From contig CAJEXI010000010.1 in assembly GCA_903994455.1 (NCBI GenBank), forward strand, positions 8,169 through 72,168: a DNA stretch of 64,000 nucleotides, read 5' to 3'. The DNA is from an uncultured Chlorobiaceae bacterium. Lineage in GTDB: Bacteria > Bacteroidota > Chlorobiia > Chlorobiales > Chlorobiaceae. The notes under the pieces were generated by a model. The model was given only the letters and a program-made list of their open reading frames with translations, was not told the origin of the DNA and made no database searches. The position numbers and the translations under genes were made by a program. Positions 8,688 to 17,483 of the stretch are shown here, piece by piece. How positions within the stretch are numbered: the stretch's first letter is position 1; the number at the start of each line of letters is the position of its first letter.

Positions 8688-10403
8688 CCTAATTTTACGA
8701 GATTTTTATAACTACGCCATAACTAATTTGATAAAATAAAGCGGGTCGCAAGCATTTTTTGTTTGTTTTTCTCACGAAATAGAGTTATTATTATAACTCC
8801 AACCAAAAGAAAAATTATGGGATTCAAAGTTCATCAACTCAATAAGAAAAGCGGAGTTACTTACGTCTATGAGGCTGTCTCTACCTATAATAAGGAAATC
8901 AAGCAGTCGCGTAACAAGCAGGTCTGTGTCGGCAAGATCGATCCTGCTACAGGGACGTTCATTCCCTCTAAACGACTGAACCCACAACAGGCGGCCATTC
9001 GGGATCCAGCAGTCACTGCATCAGCCCAGATAATCGGGCCAGTGGCAGTACTCAATGAGTTTTCAAAACTTACCGGTTTGGCTGACTTGCTGAAATCCTG
9101 TTTTCCCGACACCCACAGACAAATACTGGCAATGGCAAATTACCTTGCCATACAGGGCGGTGCGCTTAGCCATTGCTCATCTTGGGCGAAAAGCCATGAA
9201 CCTGACCTTGCAAACTCCTTAACCAGCCAGCGGATCAGTGAAATACTCTCCTCCATAGGAACCGATGCCAAGCAGACGTTTTTGGCAAAATGGATGAAAA
9301 AGACGTTGGAAAATGACTTCATCTGCTACGACATTACCTCGATCTCTTCATACTCAGAACTGAACGAATACATCAAATATGGCTATAACCGTGATGGTGA
9401 GAAGCTCCCCCAACTCAACCTTGCGATGCTATTCGGCCAGATTTCAGCTCTACCGGTCTCTTACCACCGCGTTCCGGGCAGTATCAACGATGTTTCAACG
9501 CTGCACAATCTCATGTTGACCTTCAAGAAGCTTGATGTAAAACGACTCCATTTTGTAATGAATAATGGGTTCTACAGCAAAACGAACCTTGATGAATTAA
9601 CAGAACACCATGATCGCTTCACGATCGGAGTTCCCTTGAGCAACAAGTGGTTACAGCATGCCATCGACGATATTCGTGATACCATTCATGGTCCGGCAGG
9701 ATACCGCAAGCTTGATGAGGAGATACTTTATGTTCACTCGCGTTTATATCCTTGGGGAGAGAAGAAGCGCCGCTGTTATCTCCACCTGTATTATAACGCC
9801 ACCAGCCATGCCAAGGATGTGGACATGTTTAATGGGGAACTGCTTGATTACAAACAAGAACTTGAGTCAGGCAAGCCAGTGAAAGAGCACCAGAAAGCCT
9901 ATGACAATTTCTTTATCCAGAAGAAAACTCCCAAGCCCGGCCTGCAGGTCTCTTATAACACCGAAGCCATAAGCCAACACATTAGCCGGTATGCAGGATT
10001 CCAGGGACTTCTTTCCAATGGAATCAAGGATCCTGTAGAGGCAATGAGGGTTTATCGTGACAAGGATGCGGTGGAGAAGTGCTTTGATGACCTGAAGAAC
10101 TCCTTAGACATGAATCGTCTAAGGATGCACCAGTCGGCGACTGTCGACGGAAGACTCTTCATCCAGTTCATCGCTCTAATCCTGATCAGCGCTCTACGCC
10201 AGAAAATGAGAACGTCTGGACTCATAGAGAAATACACAGTCCATGATCTCCTGCGTGAAATGGAGACTATTGTCAAAGTGCAATATTCTGGGAGGTATGG
10301 ACACATTCTCACCGAGGTTACCAAGGTGCAGCGGGTGATTTGTAAAGAGCTGGGAGTTCATCTGCCTGGTTGCTCGTAGTTATAATTTCCACGGGAAAAA
10401 AGG
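8688..10403. mobile_element. IS1634-like insertion sequence, about 1.7 kb
   Basis: The element contains one transposase gene. Its ends are imperfect inverted repeats: both begin CCT when read inward, and both contain TTATAACTACG about 18 bases inside (near 8706 and, inverted, near 10380). The left flank is the leader of an AAA-ATPase-like gene and the right flank is the middle of a gmd copy, so the two flanks do not form one interrupted gene. Only GAG is shared at the borders. This implies a deletion or recombination after insertion. Confidence 0.7.
8817..10379 (+). CDS. IS1634-family transposase
   Basis: A 520-residue DDE transposase of the IS4/IS1634 type. Evidence includes the first catalytic region CYDITSISSYS and a C-terminal YRDKDAVEKCFDDLKN that fits the Y-(2)-R-(3)-E-(6)-K signature. 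Also present are the usual C-terminal FIQFIALILISALR helix and the typical VGKIDPATGTFIPS N-terminal segment. I chose the ATG at 8817; an upstream in-frame ATG at 8763 lacks support. The frame is intact, so the element may be active. It is the only complete transposase gene in the window. Confidence 0.88.
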   Translation: MGFKVHQLNKKSGVTYVYEAVSTYNKEIKQSRNKQVCVGKIDPATGTFIPSKRLNPQQAAIRDPAVTASAQIIGPVAVLNEFSKLTGLADLLKSCFPDTHRQILAMANYLAIQGGALSHCSSWAKSHEPDLANSLTSQRISEILSSIGTDAKQTFLAKWMKKTLENDFICYDITSISSYSELNEYIKYGYNRDGEKLPQLNLAMLFGQISALPVSYHRVPGSINDVSTLHNLMLTFKKLDVKRLHFVMNNGFYSKTNLDELTEHHDRFTIGVPLSNKWLQHAIDDIRDTIHGPAGYRKLDEEILYVHSRLYPWGEKKRRCYLHLYYNATSHAKDVDMFNGELLDYKQELESGKPVKEHQKAYDNFFIQKKTPKPGLQVSYNTEAISQHISRYAGFQGLLSNGIKDPVEAMRVYRDKDAVEKCFDDLKNSLDMNRLRMHQSATVDGRLFIQFIALILISALRQKMRTSGLIEKYTVHDLLREMETIVKVQYSGRYGHILTEVTKVQRVICKELGVHLPGCS

Positions 10404-11102
10404 GAGATTCCGCAGCGGGAGACAACGCCATTCAACCCCCGCAGCCCTTATGCGGTCGCCAAGCTCTACGCTTACTGGATAACGGTCAACTATCGTGAAG
10501 CTTATGGCAGGTATGCCTGTAATGGGATTCTCTTTAACCACGAATCACCGCGACGCGGCGAAACGTTTGTGACCCGTAAAATCACTCGTAGTCTTGCGAA
10601 CATATCGCAGGGGCTTGAGGAGTGCCTCTATATCGGCAACATGAACGCTCTTCGTGACTGGGGTCATGCTAAAGATTATGTCCGTATGCAGTGTATGATG
10701 CTTCAGCAGGATGCACCGAAAGACTATGTGATTGCCACCGGTGTTCAGTATTCGGTGCGCCAGTTTCTTGAGAACGCCGCGCAACAGCTCGGCATAACCC
10801 TTCGCTGGGAAGGCGCTGCTCTTCAGGAAGTTGGCATTATTACCGCGATCAACTCTTCCCAATTTTATCCATCGCTGAGCACAGGGCAAACTATTGTTCG
10901 GATCGATCCGAGATACTTCCGTCCCGCAGAAGTAGAGACCCTGCTTGGTGACCCTTCCAAAGCCAAAGCTGATTTACGTTGGGTTCCTGAAATAACCCTT
11001 GATGAGATGGTTGCCGAAATGGTAAGCCATGATCTTGATCTTGCCAAACGGCACGCCCTCCTCAAAGCCAATGGCTACAATGTTGATGTGAGTAAAGAGT
11101 AG
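10404..11102 (+). pseudogene. gmd: gmd, 5'-truncated second copy
   Basis: The frame is open from the IS border and reads [19 protein letters not shown] onward to the natural Gmd C terminus, matching residues of about 141-372 of the intact gmd at 2922. The first 420 bases are missing, including the cofactor-binding Rossmann motif. The YAVAK catalytic pair remains, but without the N-terminal domain the product cannot be active. Differences from the intact copy are scattered and mostly silent, and no internal stop is seen, so the duplication or truncation is recent. Confidence 0.88.
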
Positions 11103-11164
11103 GCTTCGTTGCCTGTTCACTCTTCAGTCTCCGCACAAATCCTGTCTGACAATCCTCCCCTTTT

Positions 11165-11255
11165 GGGGCGTATTACACTCGCCCCTTCACATTCAGAACA
11201 ATCCACATTATTTCGCCCGTATCCGGGAACACCGAGCTCCATCTCGGCGCTCCCA
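11165..11255. repeat. Spacer hairpin repeats before copy 4
   Basis: GGGGCG...CGCCCC hairpin (11165-11185) and a palindrome GGGAACACCGAGCTCC with mirror arm ATCTCGGCGCTCCC (11225-11255), followed by the leader with GAAAATGTTTTTC. The same order of elements occurs in the other spacers. Confidence 0.7.
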
Positions 11256-11396
11256 GGTGGCTTCTGCGAAGGAAAATGTTTTTCACTCAAATAGTTATAT
11301 ATTTCGGAGCGTAATAAAAAAAGTGTGGAGTTGTGGTGCTGATCGGTTGGAGTGTTTATGCCCGCGATGGGTTCATGTTTTAAATGGAGGATGACG

Positions 11397-12917
11397 ATGA
11401 AAAAGCTGCCAATAGGGGTACAGACGTTCAGTGAAATCATTAATGGTGATTACCTGTATATCGACAAAACAGCGATAGCCTATAGTCTGATTGACGATTT
11501 TAAATATGCCTTTCTGTCGCGACCCCGGCGATTTGGCAAAAGCCTGTTTCTTGATACGCTGCAAAATATTTTTGAGGGTAATCGGGAGCTGTTCCGGGGG
11601 CTGCTGATTGAGGAGAAATGGAACTGGGAGGTAACGTATCCTGTCATCAAAATAGGTTTTAGTGACGGGCTCCATTCGAAGGCAGATTTTGAGGCGGATG
11701 TGTTGCATACCCTTCAATCCAACGAGAAACGACTTGGGCTGGAGTGTGAAGAACGAGACAGTATACCGTACTTTTTTCAAGAATTAATTAAGGAGGCTTA
11801 TAAGAAGTATCACCGGCGGGTTGTCATTTTGATTGATGACTGTGACAAGCCTATTTTGGACAATATTGATAATATTCCCGCAGCTCTGGTTCTCCAGAGA
11901 GCAATGAGTGACTTTCAATCAATAATCAAGAATAACGATGCGTCTCTTTACTTTGTTTTTCTCATTGGGGAGAGCAAACTCTTTAATTCGTCTCTATTTG
12001 GGGGGTTGAACAATCTTGAGAATATCGGCCTCAATCCTGTTTTTGGCGCTGTTTGTGGCTATACCCAGCATGATGTTGATGTCGTGTTTGCCCCTTATCT
12101 TGAGGGCGTTGATATGGCAGAACTCAAGCGCTGGTACAATGGCTATAACTTCTTGGGTGACAATGTCTATAACCCGTACGATATTCTGCTCTTTATCGAG
12201 AACGGTCACCTGTTTAAAAACTATTGGTTCGATGCAGGAATACCAAAATATTTCATGCAGCTCATCAAAGAGAACAGCTATTTGATACCCGTGTTTAGTG
12301 GATTTGACATTTCGAGTTCTTCGCTCAACAGCTTTGATATTAATAATATTTGCGTGGAAACTCTTCTGTTTCAGTCAGGCTGTTTGGCAGTCAAGCACGA
12401 GGATTCGTCGAGCATGTCAGGGGTTGGATACGTGTTGGGATGTCCCAATAGGGAGGTGCAAACGAGTGTTAACGATACTCTTCTGGAATTGATGACCAGT
12501 GGTTCGGACAAAGATCCGATCTGCCGTGAGCTGCTTGCTATCATGAACACTGGTGAGGTCGAAAGATTGGAAGTTGTTATTGAGCCTCTTTTTGCAAGCA
12601 TCTCTGGCGATAATTTTCCCAACAATGATGTTTGGCGTTCCGAGGGCTTTTATGCCAGTGCGCTTTGTGCCTATTTTGCCAGTATCAGGATCGATCTCGT
12701 CGTCGAGAATATGGGCTACGAGGGGGGAATTAACCTGACCATGAAAGCCGGCGGGCGAACCTTTTTCCTTGAATTCAAGGTGAAAGAGCTTGATCCGCTT
12801 GAGCAGATCAAGAAGATGAAATATTACGAAAAATATGATGGCGAGCGGTATCTGATTGGCATTGTGTTTGACCCGAAGCAGAGAATTGTCAGCAAGTTTG
12901 AGTTGGAGAGGCTGTGA
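11397..12917 (+). CDS. AAA-ATPase-like/PD-(D/E)XK protein, copy 4, diverged active sites
   Basis: A 506-residue protein; the start at 11397 has the same GGAGGATGACG leader. Full length and uninterrupted, but several motif residues differ from copies 1-3. The acidic DEYD motif is DDCD, TGVSKFAKVSIF is IGESKLFNSSLF, and the nuclease Asp (GRIDLT) has become Asn (GGINLT), while FLEFK is kept. The P-loop RPRRFGKS is unchanged. If the family works through this nuclease core, copy 4 is probably nuclease-dead and could act as a regulator or partner, or be in decay. It converges on cysNC with 25 bases between. Confidence 0.85.
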   Translation: MKKLPIGVQTFSEIINGDYLYIDKTAIAYSLIDDFKYAFLSRPRRFGKSLFLDTLQNIFEGNRELFRGLLIEEKWNWEVTYPVIKIGFSDGLHSKADFEADVLHTLQSNEKRLGLECEERDSIPYFFQELIKEAYKKYHRRVVILIDDCDKPILDNIDNIPAALVLQRAMSDFQSIIKNNDASLYFVFLIGESKLFNSSLFGGLNNLENIGLNPVFGAVCGYTQHDVDVVFAPYLEGVDMAELKRWYNGYNFLGDNVYNPYDILLFIENGHLFKNYWFDAGIPKYFMQLIKENSYLIPVFSGFDISSSSLNSFDINNICVETLLFQSGCLAVKHEDSSSMSGVGYVLGCPNREVQTSVNDTLLELMTSGSDKDPICRELLAIMNTGEVERLEVVIEPLFASISGDNFPNNDVWRSEGFYASALCAYFASIRIDLVVENMGYEGGINLTMKAGGRTFFLEFKVKELDPLEQIKKMKYYEKYDGERYLIGIVFDPKQRIVSKFELERL

Positions 12918-12942
12918 CACCTCGGTTGGCCAAAAAAGGGGT

Positions 12943-14826
12943 TTATTGAATTGTTGCCAAGTAATTCATGATCAAGCTCGCCTCCTCTTCCGGGGAGGCC
13001 ATTGTGCCCGAAACATAAATCTCCGGGGTTAATGGTGCCTCGTAAGGGCTGTCGATTCCGGTGAAATTTTTCAGCTCTCCACGACGGGCTTTGGCATAGA
13101 GCCCCTTCACATCCCGTTTTTCGCAGTCGTCAAGTGGCGTATCGACAAAAATCTCTACAAATTCCCCTTTGTCGAAGAGGCTCCGCGCCATTTCACGATC
13201 GCTTTTGAAGGGCGAGATAAAGCTGACGAGCACAATCAGTCCGGCTCCAACCATCAGCTTGGCCACCTCTGCAATACGGCGAATATTTTCAACACGGTCA
13301 GCTTCAGTAAATCCCAAATCCCTGTTGAGTCCGTGGCGGATATTATCGCCATCGAGCAGGGAGGTATGCCGCCCCTCGGCATAAAGCTGCTTTTCGACGA
13401 TATTGGCAATTGCCGATTTTCCCGATCCCGATAATCCTGTAAACCAGAGACAGAGAGGTTTCTGGTGCTTTATGGCCGAGCGTGCCGCTTTATTGACCTC
13501 AAGCGCCTGCCAATGAATGTTCTGTGCCCGGCGTAGCGCAAAATTGATCATGCCTGCACCGACGGTTTCAAAGCTCAGTTTATCGATCAGGATAAAGCCG
13601 CCAAGAAGACGGTTAACCCGGTATGGCTCAAAGACGATTGGAGCGGAGGTGGAGAGATTGACGGTGCCAATTTCATTCAAAGCGAGTGTTTCAGCCGCCA
13701 GATGTGCGCCGGTATTGGCATCTTCACGATATTTGATTTTGGTGATGGTGACGGTTACCTCCCTGCAGGCATGTTTCATCAGATAGTGACGGCCAGGTGT
13801 CATTGCATGATCGGCCATCCAGAGGAGACGTGCTTCGAACTGGTCGGCAGATTGTGGGGGATCGTCTGCTGCTGCCACAACATCACCCCGGCTTGCGTCC
13901 ACCTCATCCATCAGGGTCAGAGTGACGCTTTGACCCTGGTATGCATGGCCAACCTCGCCAAATCCCCTGATGATTGATTTGACCCTTGTTTGTACGCCAG
14001 AGGGTAAAACTCGCAGAGCGTCCCCGGGGCGAATTTCTCCTTCGGCGATGCGTCCGCAATAGCCCCGGAAATCAAGATTGGGACGGTTAATCCACTGCAG
14101 CGGCATACGAAAGGCACTGCGGCTTGATGCCTCACGCACATCCACGTGTTCGAGATACTCCATCAGGCTGGGGCCGCTGTACCAGGGTGTCTGGTTGCTT
14201 GTGAAAAGGACGTTGTCACCCTCCAGTCCTGAAAGGGGAATTGCCTGAATGGCATGAAAGGCAAAGTCTTCGGAAAATTTTCGGAAATCCTCTTCAATTG
14301 CAGAGAACACTTGCTCATCAAAACCGACAAGATCCATCTTGTTGACCGCAAGCACGATATGGCCAATACCCATCATGGCCACAATTCGGCTGTGACGCCG
14401 GGTTTGCACCAGAACGCCTTTGCGTGCATCAACAAGGATAACTGCCAGATCAGCGGTCGAGGCCCCTGTTGCCATATTACGGGTATACTGTTCATGGCCC
14501 GGAGTATCGGCTACAATATAGCGTCGCCGGTCGGTCGCAAAAAAGCGGTAGGCGACATCGATGGTGATTCCCTGCTCCCGCTCAGCCTGCAGGCCGTCAA
14601 CGAGAAGGGCCAGATCAATTTTCTCTCCCTGGGTTCCATAGTGGCGCGAATCACTTTCGAGCGAAGTGAGTTGGTCATCAAAAATGTTTTTGCTTTCAAA
14701 AAGCAACCGGCCGATCAGCGTGCTCTTGCCATCATCAACACTGCCGCAGGTAATGAAGCGGAGAGTCTCTTTGTGGCTCTCGGCTTCAATCAAGGCAATA
14801 CTCTCTTTTACGTGATCGCTTTCCAT
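12943..14826 (-). CDS. cysNC: Bifunctional sulfate adenylyltransferase GTPase subunit / APS kinase
   Basis: A 627-residue fusion. Residues about 1-440 are CysN, the GTPase that drives APS synthesis: P-loop GSVDDGKSTLIGRLL, DTPGHEQYTRNM and NKMDLV G-motifs. Residues about 455-627 are CysC, the APS kinase: P-loop FTGLSGSGKSAIA, then LDGDNIRHGLN. Together with CysD it makes PAPS from sulfate, ATP and GTP in the cytoplasm. The start overlaps the cysD stop by one base (TAATG), so the pair is coupled. No reductase genes (cysH, cysI) are in the window. PAPS could serve assimilation or sulfation of a polysaccharide. Confidence 0.95.
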   Translation of the reverse strand: MESDHVKESIALIEAESHKETLRFITCGSVDDGKSTLIGRLLFESKNIFDDQLTSLESDSRHYGTQGEKIDLALLVDGLQAEREQGITIDVAYRFFATDRRRYIVADTPGHEQYTRNMATGASTADLAVILVDARKGVLVQTRRHSRIVAMMGIGHIVLAVNKMDLVGFDEQVFSAIEEDFRKFSEDFAFHAIQAIPLSGLEGDNVLFTSNQTPWYSGPSLMEYLEHVDVREASSRSAFRMPLQWINRPNLDFRGYCGRIAEGEIRPGDALRVLPSGVQTRVKSIIRGFGEVGHAYQGQSVTLTLMDEVDASRGDVVAAADDPPQSADQFEARLLWMADHAMTPGRHYLMKHACREVTVTITKIKYREDANTGAHLAAETLALNEIGTVNLSTSAPIVFEPYRVNRLLGGFILIDKLSFETVGAGMINFALRRAQNIHWQALEVNKAARSAIKHQKPLCLWFTGLSGSGKSAIANIVEKQLYAEGRHTSLLDGDNIRHGLNRDLGFTEADRVENIRRIAEVAKLMVGAGLIVLVSFISPFKSDREMARSLFDKGEFVEIFVDTPLDDCEKRDVKGLYAKARRGELKNFTGIDSPYEAPLTPEIYVSGTMASPEEEASLIMNYLATIQ

Positions 14827-15746
14827 TAAAAATAGCCCTCCTGTTTTTTCTTTTCCATTGAACCCGGCACATCAGAATCAATCAGGCGCCCCTGCCTTTC
14901 CGAGCAGCTCGCATGAAGCGTTTCGGCAATCACCGCCTCAAGCGTCTCTGCGTCGGACTCAATGGCGGCGGAGAGTGGCCAGCAGCCGAGTGTTCTGAAG
15001 CGCACCCGTTTCATGGAGGGCTCTTCACCCGCCTCAAAGGGAAAACGCTCATCATCAATCATAATCCACTGCCCGCCTCTGTTGACCACCGGTCTCTCGG
15101 CTGAGAGGTAGAGGGGAACGATGGCAATCTGCTCATCACGAATATATTGCCAGATATCAAGCTCGGTCCAGTTACTTATCGGGAAGACCCGGATGGTTTC
15201 GCCGGGGTGGATGCTGGTATTATAGAGCGACCAGAGCTCTGGACGCTGTGCCTTGGGTTCCCATCGGTGACCGGGAGAGCGAAAAGAGAAAATTCTCTCT
15301 TTTGCCCGGCTTTTCTCTTCATCACGGCGTGCTCCACCAAAAATCACATCAAAATCATACAGGTCAAGTGCCTGCTTCAGAGCCTGCGTTTTCATCACAT
15401 CGGTATGGTAATTACTGCCATGGGTGAAGGGATTAATGCCTGCCGACTCTCCTTCAGGATTTTTGTAAACCAGCAGCTTCATGCCGCTTTCGGCAGCCAT
15501 GCGGTCGCGATGCGTATACATGGCGCGAAATTTCCAGCCGGTATCGACATGCATCAGCGGAAAGGGGGGAGCTGCCGGATAAAAAGCCTTGCGGGCAAGA
15601 TGCAGCATGACGGATGAATCCTTGCCGATCGAGTAGAGCATCACTGGATTTCTTGCAGTAGCAACAGCTTCACGGATAATTTCTATCGATTCATCTTCAA
15701 GAGAGAAAGAGGAAAAACCAGCGCCGCCGATAGTTCGTGACATCAT
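14826..15746 (-). CDS. cysD: Sulfate adenylyltransferase subunit 2
   Basis: A 306-residue PP-loop ATP pyrophosphatase. The loop reads [18 protein letters not shown] (about 40-57), followed by MHVDTGWKF and [16 protein letters not shown], all standard CysD features, with the C-terminal [16 protein letters not shown]. It is the first gene of a cysD-cysNC operon on the minus strand. Two adjacent ATG codons open the frame and either could be used. Many green sulfur bacteria live on sulfide and are thought to lack this route, so its presence here is of interest. Confidence 0.95.
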   Translation of the reverse strand: MMSRTIGGAGFSSFSLEDESIEIIREAVATARNPVMLYSIGKDSSVMLHLARKAFYPAAPPFPLMHVDTGWKFRAMYTHRDRMAAESGMKLLVYKNPEGESAGINPFTHGSNYHTDVMKTQALKQALDLYDFDVIFGGARRDEEKSRAKERIFSFRSPGHRWEPKAQRPELWSLYNTSIHPGETIRVFPISNWTELDIWQYIRDEQIAIVPLYLSAERPVVNRGGQWIMIDDERFPFEAGEEPSMKRVRFRTLGCWPLSAAIESDAETLEAVIAETLHASCSERQGRLIDSDVPGSMEKKKQEGYF

Positions 15747-16056
15747 AGGAGCACATTTTGCTTAAAAGTGGCGGGGCGGCCAAATCAGCCATCCCGGCAC
15801 AAAGGTAATGAACTTCTTGCGCCATGCCAAACCCGTTTTTCGTGTTGAGAGGGGGAAGGCTGAGAGTCCTTTCGTCATCTGAAAATTTTTTTCGTGAGTG
15901 GAAAGCGTTAACAATTGTATATTAAAAATGCAAGCGTGTTCTTATAAGAGCATGTATTCCACATTTTCTGTCGCAGGCCCTGCGGGAATGTTTTCATAAC
16001 CTTCAGGTGGCTGAAAAACAAGCACTTACTGTTTAAATTTCAAAACGGAGGTAGTA
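15747..16056. promoter_or_regulatory. Divergent intergenic region cysD / hup
   Basis: 310 bases without a gene between divergent cysD and the hydrogenase locus, so both promoters must lie here. A clear ribosome-binding site GGAGG at 16047-16051 precedes the hupS ATG. I do not see a recognisable operator or riboswitch. Confidence 0.5.
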
Positions 16057-16485
16057 ATGCAAAGCAACCAGACCTTTGCTGATCTCTTCAGGGCCAGGGG
16101 TGTAAGCCGCAGGGACTTTCTCAAGTTTTGTTCGCTTACTTCTGTCTATCTTGGTCTTTCACCCTCTATGGTCCCCTCTATTGTCCAGGCGATGGAGAAC
16201 AAGCCTCGAACCCCGGTGTTATGGATTCACGGTCTTGAGTGTACCTGCTGTTCTGAGTCGTTTATCCGCTCTTCCCATCCTACCATTGAGGATTTGCTCT
16301 TCAACATGATTTCGCTTGATTATGATGATGTGCTGAGCGCCGCTGCGGGCAATCAGTTGGAGGAGGTGCGCCGCAAGATCATGAAAGAGTACAAAGGGAA
16401 GTATCTTCTTGCCGTTGAAGGAAATGCCTCCACAAAAGATGATGGTGTTTACTGCATGGTTGGGTCGATGTGGTCAGCGCCCTGA
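16057..16485 (+). pseudogene. hupS: Hydrogenase small subunit, 3'-deleted
   Basis: Starts as a normal [NiFe] uptake hydrogenase small subunit. It has a twin-arginine signal ([18 protein letters not shown], about 19-36), then [21 protein letters not shown] with the proximal Fe-S cysteines, and [17 protein letters not shown]. After CMVG (about residue 136) the frame enters hupL sequence out of phase and stops at 16485. The C-terminal half with the remaining cluster ligands is gone, so the protein cannot carry three Fe-S clusters. The ribosome-binding site and signal are intact, which suggests recent loss. Confidence 0.88.
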
Positions 16486-17471
16486 AGGCCGATCCGAAAC
16501 AGGCATCGGTTATTGCCCAGGTGTACATTCCTGATCTTATCGCCATTGCCGGATATTACAAGGGGTGGCTGCATGGCGGCGGTCTTGGCAACTATCTCAG
16601 CTATGGTGATTTCCCTGAGACCACTCTCGCTGATTTCAAGACGCTGCTTTGGCCGAGGGGCGCTATTCTCAACAAGGATCTCACGACCGTTCTCGATGTT
16701 GATCCAAGGGATGCTTCTCAGGTGACTGAAGAGGTGAGCCACAGTTGGTACACCTATTCGGGTGGGGATGCCAAGGGGCTTCATCCATGGAAGGGTGAAA
16801 CAACTCCGAAGTATACTGGTCCCAAGCCGCCGTTCGAGCATCTTGATACCGACAAAAAGTACAGTTGGCTGAAAACGCCACGCTGGAAAAACCATCCGAT
16901 GGAGGTTGGCCCGCTTGCCCGTGTGCTGGTTGCCTACGCCAAGGGTGATCCGATGATCAAGGAGACGGTCGGTCTGGTGTTGTCGAAGCTTGAGGTTGGC
17001 CCGGAGGCGCTCTTTTCGACGCTTGGCCGAACTGCGGCTCGTGGCATCGAGTGCAAGCAGACGGCAGGCTTTATGCGCCATTACTATGATCAACTGATTA
17101 CCAATATCAAGACCGGTGATTACCGTACCTTCAACAGTGATCGGTGGGAGCCCTCATCCTGGCCTGAAGAGTGCAAGGGATTTGGCTACACTGAGGCTCC
17201 GCGCGGTTCGCTTGGTCACTGGATTCATATCAGCGACAAAAAGATCAAGGAGTACCAGATTGTGGTGCCTTCCACCTGGAATGCCTCTCCAAGGGATGCC
17301 AATGGTAATTCAGGGGCCTACGAGTCGGCGCTGAAGGGGACACCCATGATCAATCCTGAACAGCCGCTCGAAATTCTCAGAACGGTACACTCTTTTGATC
17401 CTTGTCTTGCCTGTGCCTCTCATCTGTTCGATATGAACGGCAAGGAGATCACCTCGGTCACAATCGTTTAA
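16461..17471 (+). pseudogene. hupL: Hydrogenase large subunit, 5'-deleted
   Basis: From 16461 the frame reads [14 protein letters not shown] and continues to the normal C terminus of a group 1 [NiFe] hydrogenase large subunit: GRTAARGIECK, HWIHISDKKIKEYQ, and the final DPCLACASH with the C-terminal nickel ligands and cleavage site. The N-terminal third with the first nickel-binding RxCGxC motif is missing. The join to hupS lies in TTGGGTC at about 16460-16466, where the ends of both genes are similar, so one deletion of roughly 1.3-1.4 kb (estimated from usual family lengths) explains both truncations. Confidence 0.88.
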
Positions 17472-17483
17472 ACGGAGCATGTC

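Noticed and set aside
16057-17471. hupS/hupL interpreted as a natural fused or short hydrogenase
   Set aside because: The join is out of frame and removes essential metal ligands of both subunits.
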